Shown here one piece after another: positions 32,318-43,795 of a DNA stretch of 64,000 bases. The DNA lies in NCBI RefSeq assembly GCF_014905175.1, contig NC_057792.1, forward strand, positions 9,362,001 to 9,426,000, written 5' to 3'. The notes beneath the pieces were generated by a model. The model worked only from the letters and a program-made list of their open reading frames with translations. It made no database searches and had not been told where the DNA came from. The DNA comes from Aphidius gifuensis (lineage: Eukaryota; Arthropoda; Insecta; Hymenoptera; Braconidae). The position numbers and the translations under genes are program-made. Numbering within the stretch: position 1 is the first letter of the stretch; every line of letters begins with the position of its first letter.

Positions 32318-35279
32318 TTACGTTTTCCAGTTATGTTGATGAGTACGTGAAGATGCTTGGCTTCCCTGACCTTGACTAGCCTGTGAGGGTATCATGTCAA
32401 GAAGATATTGACGTTGAAGATCAGCTGCCTGGCGTTGCAATTCAACGAGACCTTTGCCTCCAGTAGCTTGTGCCATTGCTAACTGATAAGGATAGAGAAT
32501 CGGATTAAACGGCATCATGTGAGCAGGAAGTGGTTGATGACCTGACAATCCCTGTACCTGGTTTTTCGTTAATTCTATAAAAAAAATTTACGCATCATTA
32601 TTAGTGCTTGAATAATCGTAACAGCAATGTCATTTTGTGAATATTAGTTAGCTAAAATATTCGTATACGATATCTTATTCTGTCGAAATACCTCTCATTA
32701 TTTGTTGTTGAAGAGCAGCGGCAGTTGCAACATGATGTGGTGAAAATTTGCCACTTTCCGTAAGCTTTATAAGAGGATGTTCTTGATGTTTGGTGGTTGG
32801 AGGTGTTTGGATAGGTGAGGGTGCTTGCACAGGTGCTGGTGGTGTTGCCACTCGTCTCGTTGGTGTAACTGGTTTTGGTATAGGCTTTGGAGTCGGAGGA
32901 TCTGGACTTGGGCTTGTTTGAGCTAATTTTTGTTCCATTTCGTGCTCTTGCTGAAGGGCTTTGACAAATGCAGTTTTCAATCTAAAAGAAAAGGAGAAAA
33001 AAAATTTTTTTTAAATTGTTTCTGGGTCACTTTTTATCTTTTGTTTTTTAATTATCGAACCTATTTGTATGCTCAGCTTTTAGTGCTTTTTTGACGTTTG
33101 TTGTGACACAGTGTTCACATATGACTCGCGGATCACGGCCTGCAGGAGGTCGTAAAAATGTCGCATGCTGACCTCGTGGACCATCTTTTTTTCCACTTGT
33201 AGCTGGTTTTTCCCATTTCCATACTGGTGTGAAATCTGTTTTACACTGTGTACACTCAAAAGGTTCTGGTGGTGGGGGAATCGCAGGTTCCTTGGTAATA
33301 AAATCAACGACATGTTCGAGACCGACGAGATAGATGAATTCAGTGTTCGATGGATTCGGTACAAAATGCATCTCTGGTGGCGGTGGTTTTGGAGGCGGTA
33401 TTTGGAGCAAAGTCTTTTCAAGTTGTTTTCTAAGTGCTAACTTTGCAGCTGCCTGGCGTTGAGCGGGTGTTTGATTATCTTCTCTCGACCGTTCCTATAT
33501 TAAAACAAAAAAAAATCAAATACTAAAATATTTATAATTAACTTTAAATACTTTTAAATAAGTGTGTCATTATTGATTTAAAATAACGTAATAAAAAGTT
33601 TTTTGTTCCTTTGAATGTTCATATACCTGTTCAGGTATTGTAGGAGTACTTATTGATGGTGTAGTTTTATTTTCTTGTGCCAAAAGTAGCTGCTTCCCAA
33701 TTTTAAAACGAAACAAATTTTCTTATATGAATTGTCATTATGATATTAATGTTGATTATAAACATCAAAAAGAAGTTTGTAATATATGGTAAAAATAAAA
33801 TAAAAAGTTGATAAATATTTACCTGATGACTAGGAACTGGAGTTGGATCTTTCGTAGATCTTTCGGTTCTGTCTGCTGGAGCATGGTAGCTTGATACATT
33901 TGCAGAAACATTTGTCGATCGATTGCGAGGATGAGGGGGCTGTGGAATAACCATGTTGGGTGATATTCCGGTGCTCGATCTTCCTGTATTCGGTAACAAG
34001 AGCATACCTGGAGGTGGTCCATGAAGACTGGTGCTGTTACGACTTGGTGCTGGTTGACCGCGCAGTAATGGTGGGAGTGCTTTGTTCGTTCTATTATTAG
34101 AAATAAATAAAAATATACAATTAATATGTAAATTTATTTTTTTTAAAAACATTTTCAAATTATAACACATTTATAATTTAAAATTAGATAGGGGTGGAAA
34201 AATGTTTACTGATAGAGCTTTCAAATTAAAAATGATAATTTTAATGAACACTATTATTGTACCTGTTGTGGGGTGTTTGCGGTTGTACTGTGATTGGTGG
34301 AAGTTTACTCGTAACTTTTGGAATAGCAGCGATATTTTCTTTGAGTTGCTGTGACTGCTTTAACTTCTTAAGCAAAACTAATTTCATTTCTTCAGATCTT
34401 AATTCTTCTTTCAGTTTTCTAAGAGTTCTTTCTCTTTCAGCTAATTCAATAGAGGACAACTCTTTGATAGGTAAAAGTGGTGGTAATTCACCCTCGTCAC
34501 TATCCGAGACGTTACCGTTAACATGGCCATTTAATCGCGGCTCATCAGGACTTTCTGCATAGCTACGTTCTGTTCTTGGTCGCAAATTTCGTCTCGTTCT
34601 TTTTTCGTCGCCTGATTTTGCAGGTAAAATTCCTCGAGCTGCATTCTGTATATTTCTTGTTTCTGTTACATTATTGTCCACATGTGGTGATAGAAAATGA
34701 ATACCAAGATCTAGCGCTGTGTCTGTATCATTACTTGATAAATTTACAGATACTGAAAGTGAATCACGTCGGACACTGCTAAAAAATATATTTTAACTCG
34801 TTATAATAAGTCATCTGTGTTTGACGGTAACTGTTAAAAATAAATAATCCATAAAAGTCAATAAACGACTTATTACAATAATAATAAAAATAATCATAAT
34901 AATAATTATTATTATTATCACGTCTAGAGGTTAAAAAATAATAATAAAGGTAAATTATTGATAGCACAACATCGTGCTTTTCATAATCTGTGTATTATGG
35001 AGTTTCCATAATTTATGATATGATTTTCACTTATTTCATATTGTCTTAGATGTTTTATATGCAAAATCACGTCAAATTCAACGTCTATGTAAAATAACGT
35101 ATGTAAAATTCCATAAAACCCGCATCAATACTCGTGACAACCCAGAATAGATGCTAATAACACCACTTACTCACTTATTTTTTTTTACTGTAATTATATT
35201 TACTTTAGGTATTTCGTTGTACAACTTACTTTACGCTGAGATCAACCACTGCATCTCCATCCAAGTCCATTGATTCCAT
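32318..35279 (-). CDS. simj: p66/GATAD2 NuRD subunit (simjang orthologue)
   Basis: Seven coding exons (35279-35230, 34778-34263, 34090-33823, 33692-33627, 33494-33061, 32981-32692, 32574-32318) join in frame to 626 residues, close to the 600-odd of GATAD2A/B. Residues about 124-166 form the CR1 coiled coil (LAERERTLRKLKEELRSEEM), which in known p66 proteins pairs with MBD2/3. Residues about 341-445 are CR2, with a GATA-type zinc finger: C381-x2-C384 (ECTQCKTDFTPVWKW) and C426-x2-C429 (VICEHCVTTNVKKALKAEHT). The rest is Pro/Gln-rich. Role: nuclear bridge in the Mi-2/NuRD deacetylase complex. Start: ATG after a non-coding acceptor at 35289. Two acceptors are NAGNAG (exons 2 and 4), so +/-1-residue isoforms are possible. 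The finger loop is 41 residues, long for a GATA finger. Confidence 0.94.
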
Positions 35280-35288
35280 GATGACAGA

Positions 35289-35842
35289 CTGAAATTAATG
35301 ATCACATTATCATTCTCCTAATAAGAATTTATTAATAAAACATAAATCACATTTGTATCACTTAATACTATAAATAAGTGTTTAATACTTCTGAAAATGA
35401 ATAACATTTACATGTTAAACAATTATGATTTAAGATATAACCTCTCGTACTTTATTTGGTAAACAACCAACTCAACCGAAAAACGGACGCAACTAGACTG
35501 AAGTATGCTTACGAGTTCAGTATATTAAAATGTACATTGATTTAGCTTGTTTTATTCGATGACTAAGTACAAATATTTTGTAATTATTAAGTCCATACAA
35601 CTATGGTTGTACCTGCAATGGAAATGTCAACAAAAACGTTTAGTCAACAATGGTGGCAAAAACAAATAACAACAAAAACAGCGTCTTGAGATACAGACCA
35701 TGGCTTTACGAAATAACAGAATCACATCGAATTCTCATACTAATGATCAAAGTTCACTACTACAGTAATAAATATACTGAATAATAATAAAATATACTAC
35801 ATTAATGTAAAATATCGTCTCATATAAGTAGTGGGGGCATAC
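35289..35842 (-). other. Proposed 5'-UTR intron of p66
   Basis: A donor AAAAG then GTATGC at 35843/35842 and an acceptor TTAATTTCAG at 35289 would remove 554 bases between a non-coding first exon and the coding start. Both sites are read by eye. Confidence 0.35.
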
Positions 35843-35977
35843 CTTTTCATCGCCTCGTGAAATTAACATTGACGAGCACGTTTGTAAACGGAATTGAGAA
35901 ATTAGTTTGATGCTTTCGGAAGTGGCGTCTCGGCACAATGGCGATATGGCAGCTATTTAAATAAGCTTGTTGGGCTT
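35843..35977 (-). promoter_or_regulatory. Proposed first exon and promoter of p66
   Basis: GC content rises here (GTGCCGAGACGCC, CACGAGGCGATGAAAAG) ahead of the donor at 35842. An inserted element begins at 35978, so the transcription start probably lies between 35900 and 35977 or inside that element. No TATA box was identified. Confidence 0.3.
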
Positions 35978-36500
35978 GGGTGCATTTCTTTAATAAAAAA
36001 TTTTTTTTCGTTTTGCAATTTCGCCCTGTAATACCGGCCAAAATTTTATAGGAAAAAGCTGTTTCTTGTAGTGGCAGTACTGGCACATGACATTATTTTT
36101 TTTGGCTTCCAATTATTAGATGGATAACTGTTCAATGTTTATATCAAACTGGTAAAGATTTTGTTCAGAGTTGTGTTATTGCGGGTCCCGCAATAACGAT
36201 TCGCCGACAAGAAATGTTTGTCGCGATAGAAAAATATGAAGGCGCTTGTTGTTGCTTTCATGTGAAGCTGCCATAGTCGTATGCAAATGCAAAAATAAAG
36301 TAGAATTTACATGAAAGCAACAACAAGCGCCTTCATATTTTTCTATCGCGACTAACATTTCTTGTCGGCGAATCGTTATTGCGGGACCCGCAATAACTCC
36401 CGCAATACGGGACCAAGAATAGCACCCCTGAAATAGATAGAAAATTGACTTGTTGTGATTGTTTGTTATTGTCACATAGCTCGTACCACACATTAGGTGT
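35978..36500. mobile_element. GGGTGCATT family element, right end lost
   Basis: The left end GGGTGCATTTCTTTAATAAA, then GCAATTTCGCCCTGTAATAC and TGTTTCTTGTAGTGGCAGTA, is shared with copies at 40716, 48545 and 61996. The right end breaks off near 36495. The MITE at 36152-36427 is nested inside. Lies directly upstream of the p66 first exon. Confidence 0.6.
36152..36427. mobile_element. MITE with GGGTGCTATTC end, copy 2
   Basis: The right arm is intact (GAATAGCACCC) and the left outer end has been replaced by unrelated sequence (GTAAAGATTTTGTTC). CTG flanks both sides (36149-36151, 36428-36430). The uninterrupted target is visible in the related copy near 40905-40935, read on the minus strand. 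Confidence 0.6.
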
Positions 36501-36538
36501 GTTCGTTCACTTTTCACACCGAGCGTATGCACGGAGCG

Positions 36539-38299
36539 TAGAGCTGTGAGTCGGTTAATAACCGCGGTTATTAACCGGTTATTAACCGGTTAATAACAGG
36601 CGGTTAAAAATTTTTTGGTTTTTAACCAAAAAAGGGAGGAGCCTGCGCACAAAAAGCTGCGCGTACTTTATACTGCGTACGTATTATTTATTAATTTTCA
36701 ACGATAAAAATATTAATTTATTATAAATAATATTAACATTAAATATTATTTATTTGATGTCAAAAAAATATGAATAATTAAATTATGTTAACAAAAATTC
36801 AATCGTAGTGTCAACTGAAAAATTTATGAATAAAAAAACACAGTGAAAAAGGTAAACATCATAACAACTTTTATTTTTATTGTTATTAATATTTTTTTAA
36901 ACATTTTTCTAAAAAATAAGTATTATTAGTGATAAATTTCAAATAATTATATAATAATTAATATTATAATTTGCAGTTGATGGGTATGTCATATTCAATC
37001 CAGAGAGACTTGATTATTGTAAAGAGGAAAAGTGAGGTTAAACCCAGAGTTGACAGCCTACGTTTTTGTTGTTGATATGTCATATATGTAAGTAAAAAAA
37101 GTAATTAAATTTAGTCCAAAGAGATTTAATAACAGTCCATATATTTTATAAATACTAATTTTAACAATGGGTCGTTCTGAATCTGAGGTTTGGAAACATT
37201 TTAATGTTGTTGCAAATCCTGAATGCAAATACAAGACAGGAAGTTTTAAATATTGTGGAAAAAAATATGTTCCAAATGCTGGTAGAATGATGAAGCATCT
37301 TGCTCAAGAATGTCAAAATTGTGATGATGAAATTTAAACAAATTTTATGGAAATAATTGTGCAAAAAAAATAAACTTGATGTCAGACAATCATCTGAGCA
37401 AGTTGTAGCACTAATTACAAAGAACAAAACAACTTAAAACAAAGGCTCAATTGACAGGTTTATTGATACTAAAATGTCCAAAGAAAATCATGATAAATTG
37501 AATGCTTCTTGTGCACGAGCAATATATGCCAGAGCTTTAATTAACATTATTGTATTCAAAAAAGGGTTACAAGTATTAAATTGTAAAGTTCAAAGTACAC
37601 CAAAAATTAATCATAAAATTTAAAAACATATCTAGTTTTTAGTTGAGTTTGTCCTTTTTTTTTTTCTTTTTTTTCTCATCAAAAAATTGCTTATTTTTTT
37701 GTTTTTTCCTTTTAATTTATTTTTTTTAAGGACAAATTGCAAGTGCAAAATATTGACAAACTAATGTCACAATGAAAATAGAAAGCTTTATTAGTTTTCA
37801 ACAAGTTCATGGTATAAAAAAATATAAAAAACGTTAACATATGGTATATTTCTAAATTTGTATTATTCTACTTGTTACAATATTATTAGTCTCAATTTTT
37901 CTTCCATTCATTGTTACTAATAAATATGATATATGGAATCTACAGGTCTTGCTAATATTATTATTCCCAATCATCATTGTTTTTTATATTTATTGTTATT
38001 TTCAGTATGTATCATTAAAATTTTTTTTTTTAACCCAAATTTAATATAAATAACTCAAATATTATATTTTGTTTGTTTATAACAATTTATTTATTTATAA
38101 TAATTTATTGTTTTTATTATTAATAATTAATTAAATTAAACATTGAAATAAGTCTCTGATTTTGGACCTATTATGAAGCTCTCAATTTTGCGCATGCGTG
38201 TCGATGCCCCGCCCCCGTTTGGTTTTAAACCGGTTATTAACCGTTAATAACAGTTATTAACCGTCAAAAAAATAAATAGCCGGCTAATTAACAGCTCTA
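36539..38299 (+). mobile_element. hAT element with internal deletion, copy 2
   Basis: Begins TAGAGCTGTGAGTC and ends TTAACAGCTCTA. A perfect 8-bp target duplication ACGGAGCG lies at 36531-36538 and 38300-38307. Subterminal GGTTATTAACCGGTTAATAAC palindromes at both ends probably bind transposase. It carries a BED-finger remnant at 37167. Confidence 0.85.
37167..37337 (+). pseudogene. hAT transposase N-terminus: BED zinc finger
   Basis: ATG opens 56 codons beginning MGRSESEVWKHFNVV, with C20, C30, H44 and C49/C52 in a BED-type layout (CKYKTGSFKYCGKKYV, RMMKHLAQECQNC), then TAA. Downstream pieces such as MSKENHDKLNASC (37474) show a longer original ORF. The catalytic domain is absent. BED fingers bind DNA in hAT transposases. 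Confidence 0.65.
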
Positions 38300-38307
38300 A
38301 CGGAGCG

Positions 38308-38630
38308 TATGCAAGGAAGCGCTAGCGTTTTGCGGTCATTTGAAGAAACTTTAGCAACTAAAATTTACTATTTATTTATAGTTTTTATATTTATAAAAAT
38401 AAATGACATGTATTTTATTCATTAAATAGATGAATGACTATGGACAAGCAGAGCTGAGGAAAAGATAAACAGCACCATCATTGAAATTGTAGTCTTGACA
38501 TCAAATTTCAATTATATTAATATAATATAATAAATAAATAATATTATTGGTTTTTTTTCAATTATCGCACATCCTTAGTAGCCACTAGTATAGTTTTTCA
38601 ACTAAGTGCTATGCCATCATATATGTAATA
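38308..38630. other. Intergenic
   Basis: AT-rich; a faint match to the Tourist MITE arm (GCCACTAGTATAGTTTTTC) occurs near 38581-38600. No gene. Confidence 0.35.
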
Positions 38631-39450
38631 CTTCTATATTGCTAGCGTCTTATCTTCACAATAAGTGGATTTCTTCCAGCGGCAACGGTGCAGACTCTAT
38701 CATCTTCTTTGTCGTGTACCTACCAAAACGACGCGCGCATGTGGCAAGAGTGGGGCACTTGGGAAACGTCAGAAGCTCACTCACACTACTACATTTGATG
38801 TAAAAATTGTTGTTTGTTTATTGAAATTGATGAATTGTTGAAATTGTTTAATAAATTTAACAATTAGATATAATAGTGTGAGTGAGCTTCCGACGTTCTC
38901 CGAGTGTCACATGCGCGCGTCGTTTTGGTTAATACACGACAAGGAAAACGATAGAGGCTGCGTTCTTTTGCCACTATTTTTTTACGCATTCTGACCGCGC
39001 AGTTGCGCAGAAATAGAGGAATCAAGTAAAATTTTTAAAGTATATATGTGTGCGTTACACACACGCTTACAAACACTTGAAAACTCACGTGCTTTTTCAC
39101 CTTTGCGCAAATGCTGCGCCTGTCATGCAAACTTGTTGAGAGAACAGTGGTGTCGAGCAAATAATTTTTCAAAACTAAGAATTAAAACATGGCTGATCCA
39201 GCCCCTCATGTCCTACGCTGTTGCAAACTGACTTTTTGCTGACTGCGCATTCAATTGCGCGTGCGTCAAAATAAACAGGAAAGAAAATAAATACACAAAA
39301 GAAAGCACCTACTTGAAAACTCACGTGCTTTTTCACCTTTGCGCAAATGCGTGGTCATGATGCGCTAATAAAAAATTAACGAAAGAACGCTGCCAGAGTC
39401 TGAATCGTTGCCTCTCGAGAAAAAATCGAGCCTTGCTAGCAATATAGAAG
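38631..39450. mobile_element. Foldback with CTATATTGCTAGC ends
   Basis: Outer arms CTATATTGCTAGC (38635-38647) / GCTAGCAATATAG (39437-39449); inner arms GCGCGCATGTG and GTGAGTGAGCTTC mirror 38740-38785 at 38875-38925. A partial AGGTGC MITE (39112-39310) sits in the right half, flanked by a 40-bp direct repeat beginning ACTTGAAAACTCACG (39071-39111, 39311-39350). Confidence 0.5.
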
Positions 39451-39493
39451 TCTTTATTTTAGAAAAGTCGCAAGTGCCTGCGTCAGTGCTGAG

Positions 39494-40448
39494 CAGGGAT
39501 GGGCATGTATAAAATATAATGTTTTAAACCGTGTTTAAAACATCGTTTTAAACATCCTTAGTTTTTTTATTTTTTATTTAATGAACACTAGGGACAAAGC
39601 CCTATGGTTCATCCTTAGTTTTATCCATTTGTATAAAACATCTCTCTCTAGCGGTGAAACTTGTTAAAATATCATATCAAATAGTCTCATTGTAAAATAA
39701 ATTGTTTTGCTATTTTTAATATTAATTCTAAAATTTCGTGTCTTTATTTTAAAATTGTTAAATAAATTAAATTAAATGTAAAAAAAGTAAAGTAAGAGAA
39801 ACCACACTTCACAATCTTTAGAAAAAAAATTTTACAAGCGCCATCAGCGGCAAAAAAAAGCCCTAAATTATAAAAAATTTGCCTTGTGAATTGGACTGCA
39901 GGAATTAATATGAAATATTTAGGACAAGCAGTAGCTGAGAAAAAGATGTAGCTCAGGAATTGATGTTGCTTCAAACATAATTTTTCTGGCCACAGAAATT
40001 CTTTAACTCTATCTTTTCCTTAGCTACTGCTTGTCCTTGGGATTTTTATTTATTTAATGAATAAAATACATGTAATTCTATTTTTGAAAAATAAAAATGT
40101 CCATGGAAAAGCAGTAGCTAAGGAAAAGATGTGGCTAAGGAATTAATGTTGCTTAAAACATAATTTTTATGGCAACCGTAATTCCTTAGCTACAGCTTTT
40201 CCTTAGCTACTGCTTCTCCTTGGACATTTTTATTTTTTGAAAATGAATAACATGTATTTTATTTGTTAAACAAATAAATGACTAAGGACAAGATGAAGCT
40301 GAAAAAAATTATGGTTAAAATTCATTAAAATTTGAGTTACTGAGAGATCACGTGGGTTTTATCCGTTTTATCCTGTTTTAAACGTGTTAAACGTTTCATC
40401 CATGGATAATTGTAAACAACTCAAAAACTTAGAATATGCCCATCCCTG
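39494..40448. mobile_element. hAT-type MITE with CAGGGATGGGCAT ends
   Basis: Ends CAGGGATGGGCAT / ATGCCCATCCCTG are inverted; GTGCTGAG is duplicated perfectly (39486-39493, 40449-40456). The interior carries GTTTTAAAC palindromes near each end and three AGCTAAGGAAAAGATG hairpin modules (39920-40240). No transposase. Confidence 0.85.
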
Positions 40449-40715
40449 GTGCTGAGCGACTTCAGACGCGTATGCGAATCATCCGTAAGTTTACGTATAA
40501 CGGCTATAGGGCGGCGTTTTAATCGTTTTTTGAAATTGTTCAAGCTGTACCCAAGAAGACTAGAAATACAGGAGGACGAACTTGTCTCAAAAAACTGTAT
40601 CGCTAGAAGATCGCCGCATAATCGAGTAGCGCTGCAGTATTACGGCGTATAAGCATCTGCCGGTAACGTGCGTGACTTTCATCATTTTTGTTTTACAATT
40701 TGTATAATACAAACA

Positions 40716-41228
40716 TAGGGTGCATTCTTTTAATAAATAATTTTTTTTCGCTCTGCAATTTCGCCCTGTAATACCGACTAAAAACTAGAAACAGAAACAA
40801 CGACAAAAGTGATAAATTTTTCTATGCAATATTCCGGGCTTTACAGTTTACGATAATGTGTGGTACGAGCTATGTGACAATAACAAACAATCACAACAAG
40901 TCAATTTTCTATTTATTTCAGTTTAATATAAACATTGAACAGCACCCGTATTCAGAGGATGTTCTCATTAGGGCTTTTTTTTTCCGATGGCGGCGCTTGT
41001 GAACTTTTTATATAGATTTTACATAGAAAAGCTTCACAAGCGCCACCATCGGAAAAAAAACGCCCTACATCCTCTGAATACGGGTGCAGTTATCCATCTA
41101 ATAATTGGAAGCCAAAAAAAATAATGTCATGTGCCAGTACTGCCACTACAAGAAACAGCTTTTCCCTATAAAATTTTGGCCGGTATTACAGGGCGAAATT
41201 GCAGAATGAAAAAAAATTTTTCAGAGCA
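40716..41228. mobile_element. GGGTGCATT family element, with nested MITE
   Basis: Left end AGGGTGCATTCTTTTAATAA; right part CAGGGCGAAATTGCAGA near 41189-41206. The body matches the copies at 35978 and 61996 and is split by the MITE at 40943-41086. Confidence 0.6.
40943..41086. mobile_element. MITE with CACCCGTATTCAGAGG ends
   Basis: A 144-bp near-complete palindrome with arms CACCCGTATTCAGAGGATGT and GATGGCGGCGCTTGTGAA. CAG flanks both sides, and the empty site (ACATTGAACAGTTATCC) is seen inverted near 36121-36140, which confirms a 3-bp duplication. A half copy ending GAATACGGGTG lies at 41390-41400. Confidence 0.75.
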
Positions 41229-41454
41229 TACAGTTCTGAGGATTATTTATAAAAATTACTTATTAATTATATAAACATAAAAGTGCAAATTGATTGATTG
41301 GGGTTCATCTTTTTTCTTACCTATTTGTCAATAGTTTTTCGATTTATTATGGCAAATAAATCGAAAAGCCCTAAATTGTAATGCTCTGTGAATACGGGTG
41401 CTGTACACAACTGTTTTTTTTTCAACATAACAATCCTATATAAAAAAAAGCATT

Positions 41455-41654
41455 GGGCAGCGTTCGATAGCTGTCCGAGGGCCTCGAGCTGGGCCAACAG
41501 AATGACAACTTGATAAATCGAAAACTCACTATGAGAAAAACCCATTCAAATATTTTGAATTATAATGGAGCAGTGTTGGCACTACAAGCATATGAAATAA
41601 ACTATGATAAAAAAACGGCCGGATTTTTGGCCTCGGCCAGCTATCGAACGCTCC
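41455..41654. mobile_element. Short MITE with GGGCAGCGTTCGATAGCTG ends
   Basis: GGGCAGCGTTCGATAGCTG pairs with CAGCTATCGAACGCTCCC, extended by GAGGCC / GGCCTC. About 200 bp, non-coding. Confidence 0.65.
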
Positions 41655-42004
41655 CTTGGTGTCATGGCGGCGCTTGATGAATTTCAAACTTGCCGCCTGA
41701 AATTTGAATTTGATTGGCTCTCATTTGAAATTTGATTGCCGCAATAATTTGTGCACATTTTGATTAGAGTTTAGATTGATCACGTGCATGTCGTATAAAT
41801 TGATATAAGTGGCGCTAACTGCATATACATATGTATGTGTGTGTTGACATATGTGATTATACAACATTTTATCTGTCAAAAAATATTAATGCCCATAACC
41901 TTCAAATGATTCACTATAATTCAATTGGATTGTTATAAATAAAAGTTTGTTATAAATAAACAAAAATTTAATCACAAAAAAAAAAAACGTATACATTCAT
42001 TTTT

Positions 42005-43553
42005 AAATAGGGCACGTGAACCTGTCAATATGATAAAATCAAGATTTGTACATAATTAACAATAACAAAGTATTGTTAATTGAAATTTTAGAGTAAACAA
42101 TTTTTTTTTAACCATTATTGAAGTACGAATCCTGCATTTATTGGTTTAAATAAGCCTTCTCTTTAAGAATAAAAAAGAAAGTTGTTCAACAATATTTATG
42201 AATAAATGTTAAAAATTGTTCGGGGTGACATGCAATCGTTAATAAACCATTTTTTGTATTTTTTTCCACTGAAATACGGATTCTGCTATCATCAGCCCAC
42301 GTTTTCCTCTTCAAAGTTGAAAAAAAAATTATTTAAAAGGATTTTTTTTTGGAATTGTTAATAAACAATTGCAAGACACCTCGAAAAATAAATATTCTTT
42401 AATGACTTTTTTTTTATTTTTGAAGGAAAAGTAATGGGTTAGTTTGCATTGATAATAACAGAATTTGTCTTTCAATGGAAAAAAATAAAAAAAATTGTTC
42501 ACTTCTAATTAGCCTGGGGTCGATGGAATCAGAATAAACTATCATATGGATTCATTTGGAGTTTTTTTTGGAGAATATTGGAGTAAAGTTAATTTTCTTT
42601 GGATGTTAATAGTTTAATTAATATTAATTAATTAAGATTTAGGAGGGCAGGCAGCCTGAATTTTTTGAATGTTTGACTTTTTTTTTTTTTACATAGAAGA
42701 TATTTTTTTTGGAGAATTATAATATGCGAAAAAATCGCATTGAAAGTTCTTCAATTTATTATTAAAAAATATTATAACTTTTTAATTGTTGCTATGCGCT
42801 GATTAATCATTTCGGTCCATTGCGCATCCCTACTCTCAAAATCCCAACATAAATGTGTGGTGTAGGGTACATTGATAAAGTGACAGTATTATTTTTATAA
42901 TTACTCCAAATTACTCCAAAATGTTTATTTAAAATAAAAAAAGTTCTTGAACATAAATTTATTACTTTATAATTTAATCTTTAAAAACTAGGAAAATCAT
43001 AGAGAACATAAAATATGGGAGGAGGATTCGGGAGTAGGGATGCGCAATAGACCAAAATGATCATTCATCGCATACCAACAATTGAGAAAATATAATATTT
43101 TTTAATAATGAGTTGAAGAACTCCCAATGGAATTTTTTTGCATATCATAATTCTTCAAAGAAATATCTATCAATTTTTAAAACAAAAACTTAAAAAAAGT
43201 TGAAAACTCAAAAAGTTCAGGCTGTCTGAGCCCCTAAAACTCAGTTAATTAATATTACTTAGATTTCATCAACTCCAGGCTAATTAGATATGAACAAAAA
43301 AATTGTTTGATCACGAAGATTGTTCATTAACAATTGCATGGCACCTCAGATAATAAATAAAGATGGATATTTTTTTTTTTTATTCTCGAAAAGAATTGAG
43401 CTTATTTGAATCAATGAAAGCAATAGATTCGTACTTTAAGAATATTCGAAAAAAAAAAGTTGACTACAGAATTTAAATTTACAATACTTTGTTATTGTTA
43501 TTCAGGTACAAATTCCGATTTAAGTGGTACAAATTAGCCCTTGCCCTTTTTGC
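42005..43553. repeat. Large diverged foldback (1.5 kb)
   Basis: The left half reads inverted in the right half with many changes: AACAATAACAAAGTATTG (42058) versus CAATACTTTGTTATTGTT (43485), AGCCTGAATTTTTTGA versus CAAAAAGTTCAGGCT, GCGCATCCCTACTC versus GAGTAGGGATGCGC. The centre lies near 42930. No coding capacity. Confidence 0.55.
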
Positions 43554-43795
43554 AAATAAATAGGAAAGCAATCAAAAATATTTTCATTATCAAAGGCACC
43601 ATGCATCTATATATAATCATTTTGGAGTAAATTTCTTTGTTATGCTCGAGTTACATAGTCTAATACTGGTGATACGAATTGTTTTGAATCCTTTTTTTTT
43701 TGTTTTTTGTATAAAAAATTTCATTAATTTTATCTTGATCAACGGAAGCGGCCGCTTGCGGCCGCCCACAACTCTAGTAAATAATAAAAACGATC

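Noticed and set aside
43745..43767. Vector or linker contamination
   Set aside because: Two GCGGCCGC sites lie here, but flanking sequence is ordinary AT-rich host DNA with no vector backbone.
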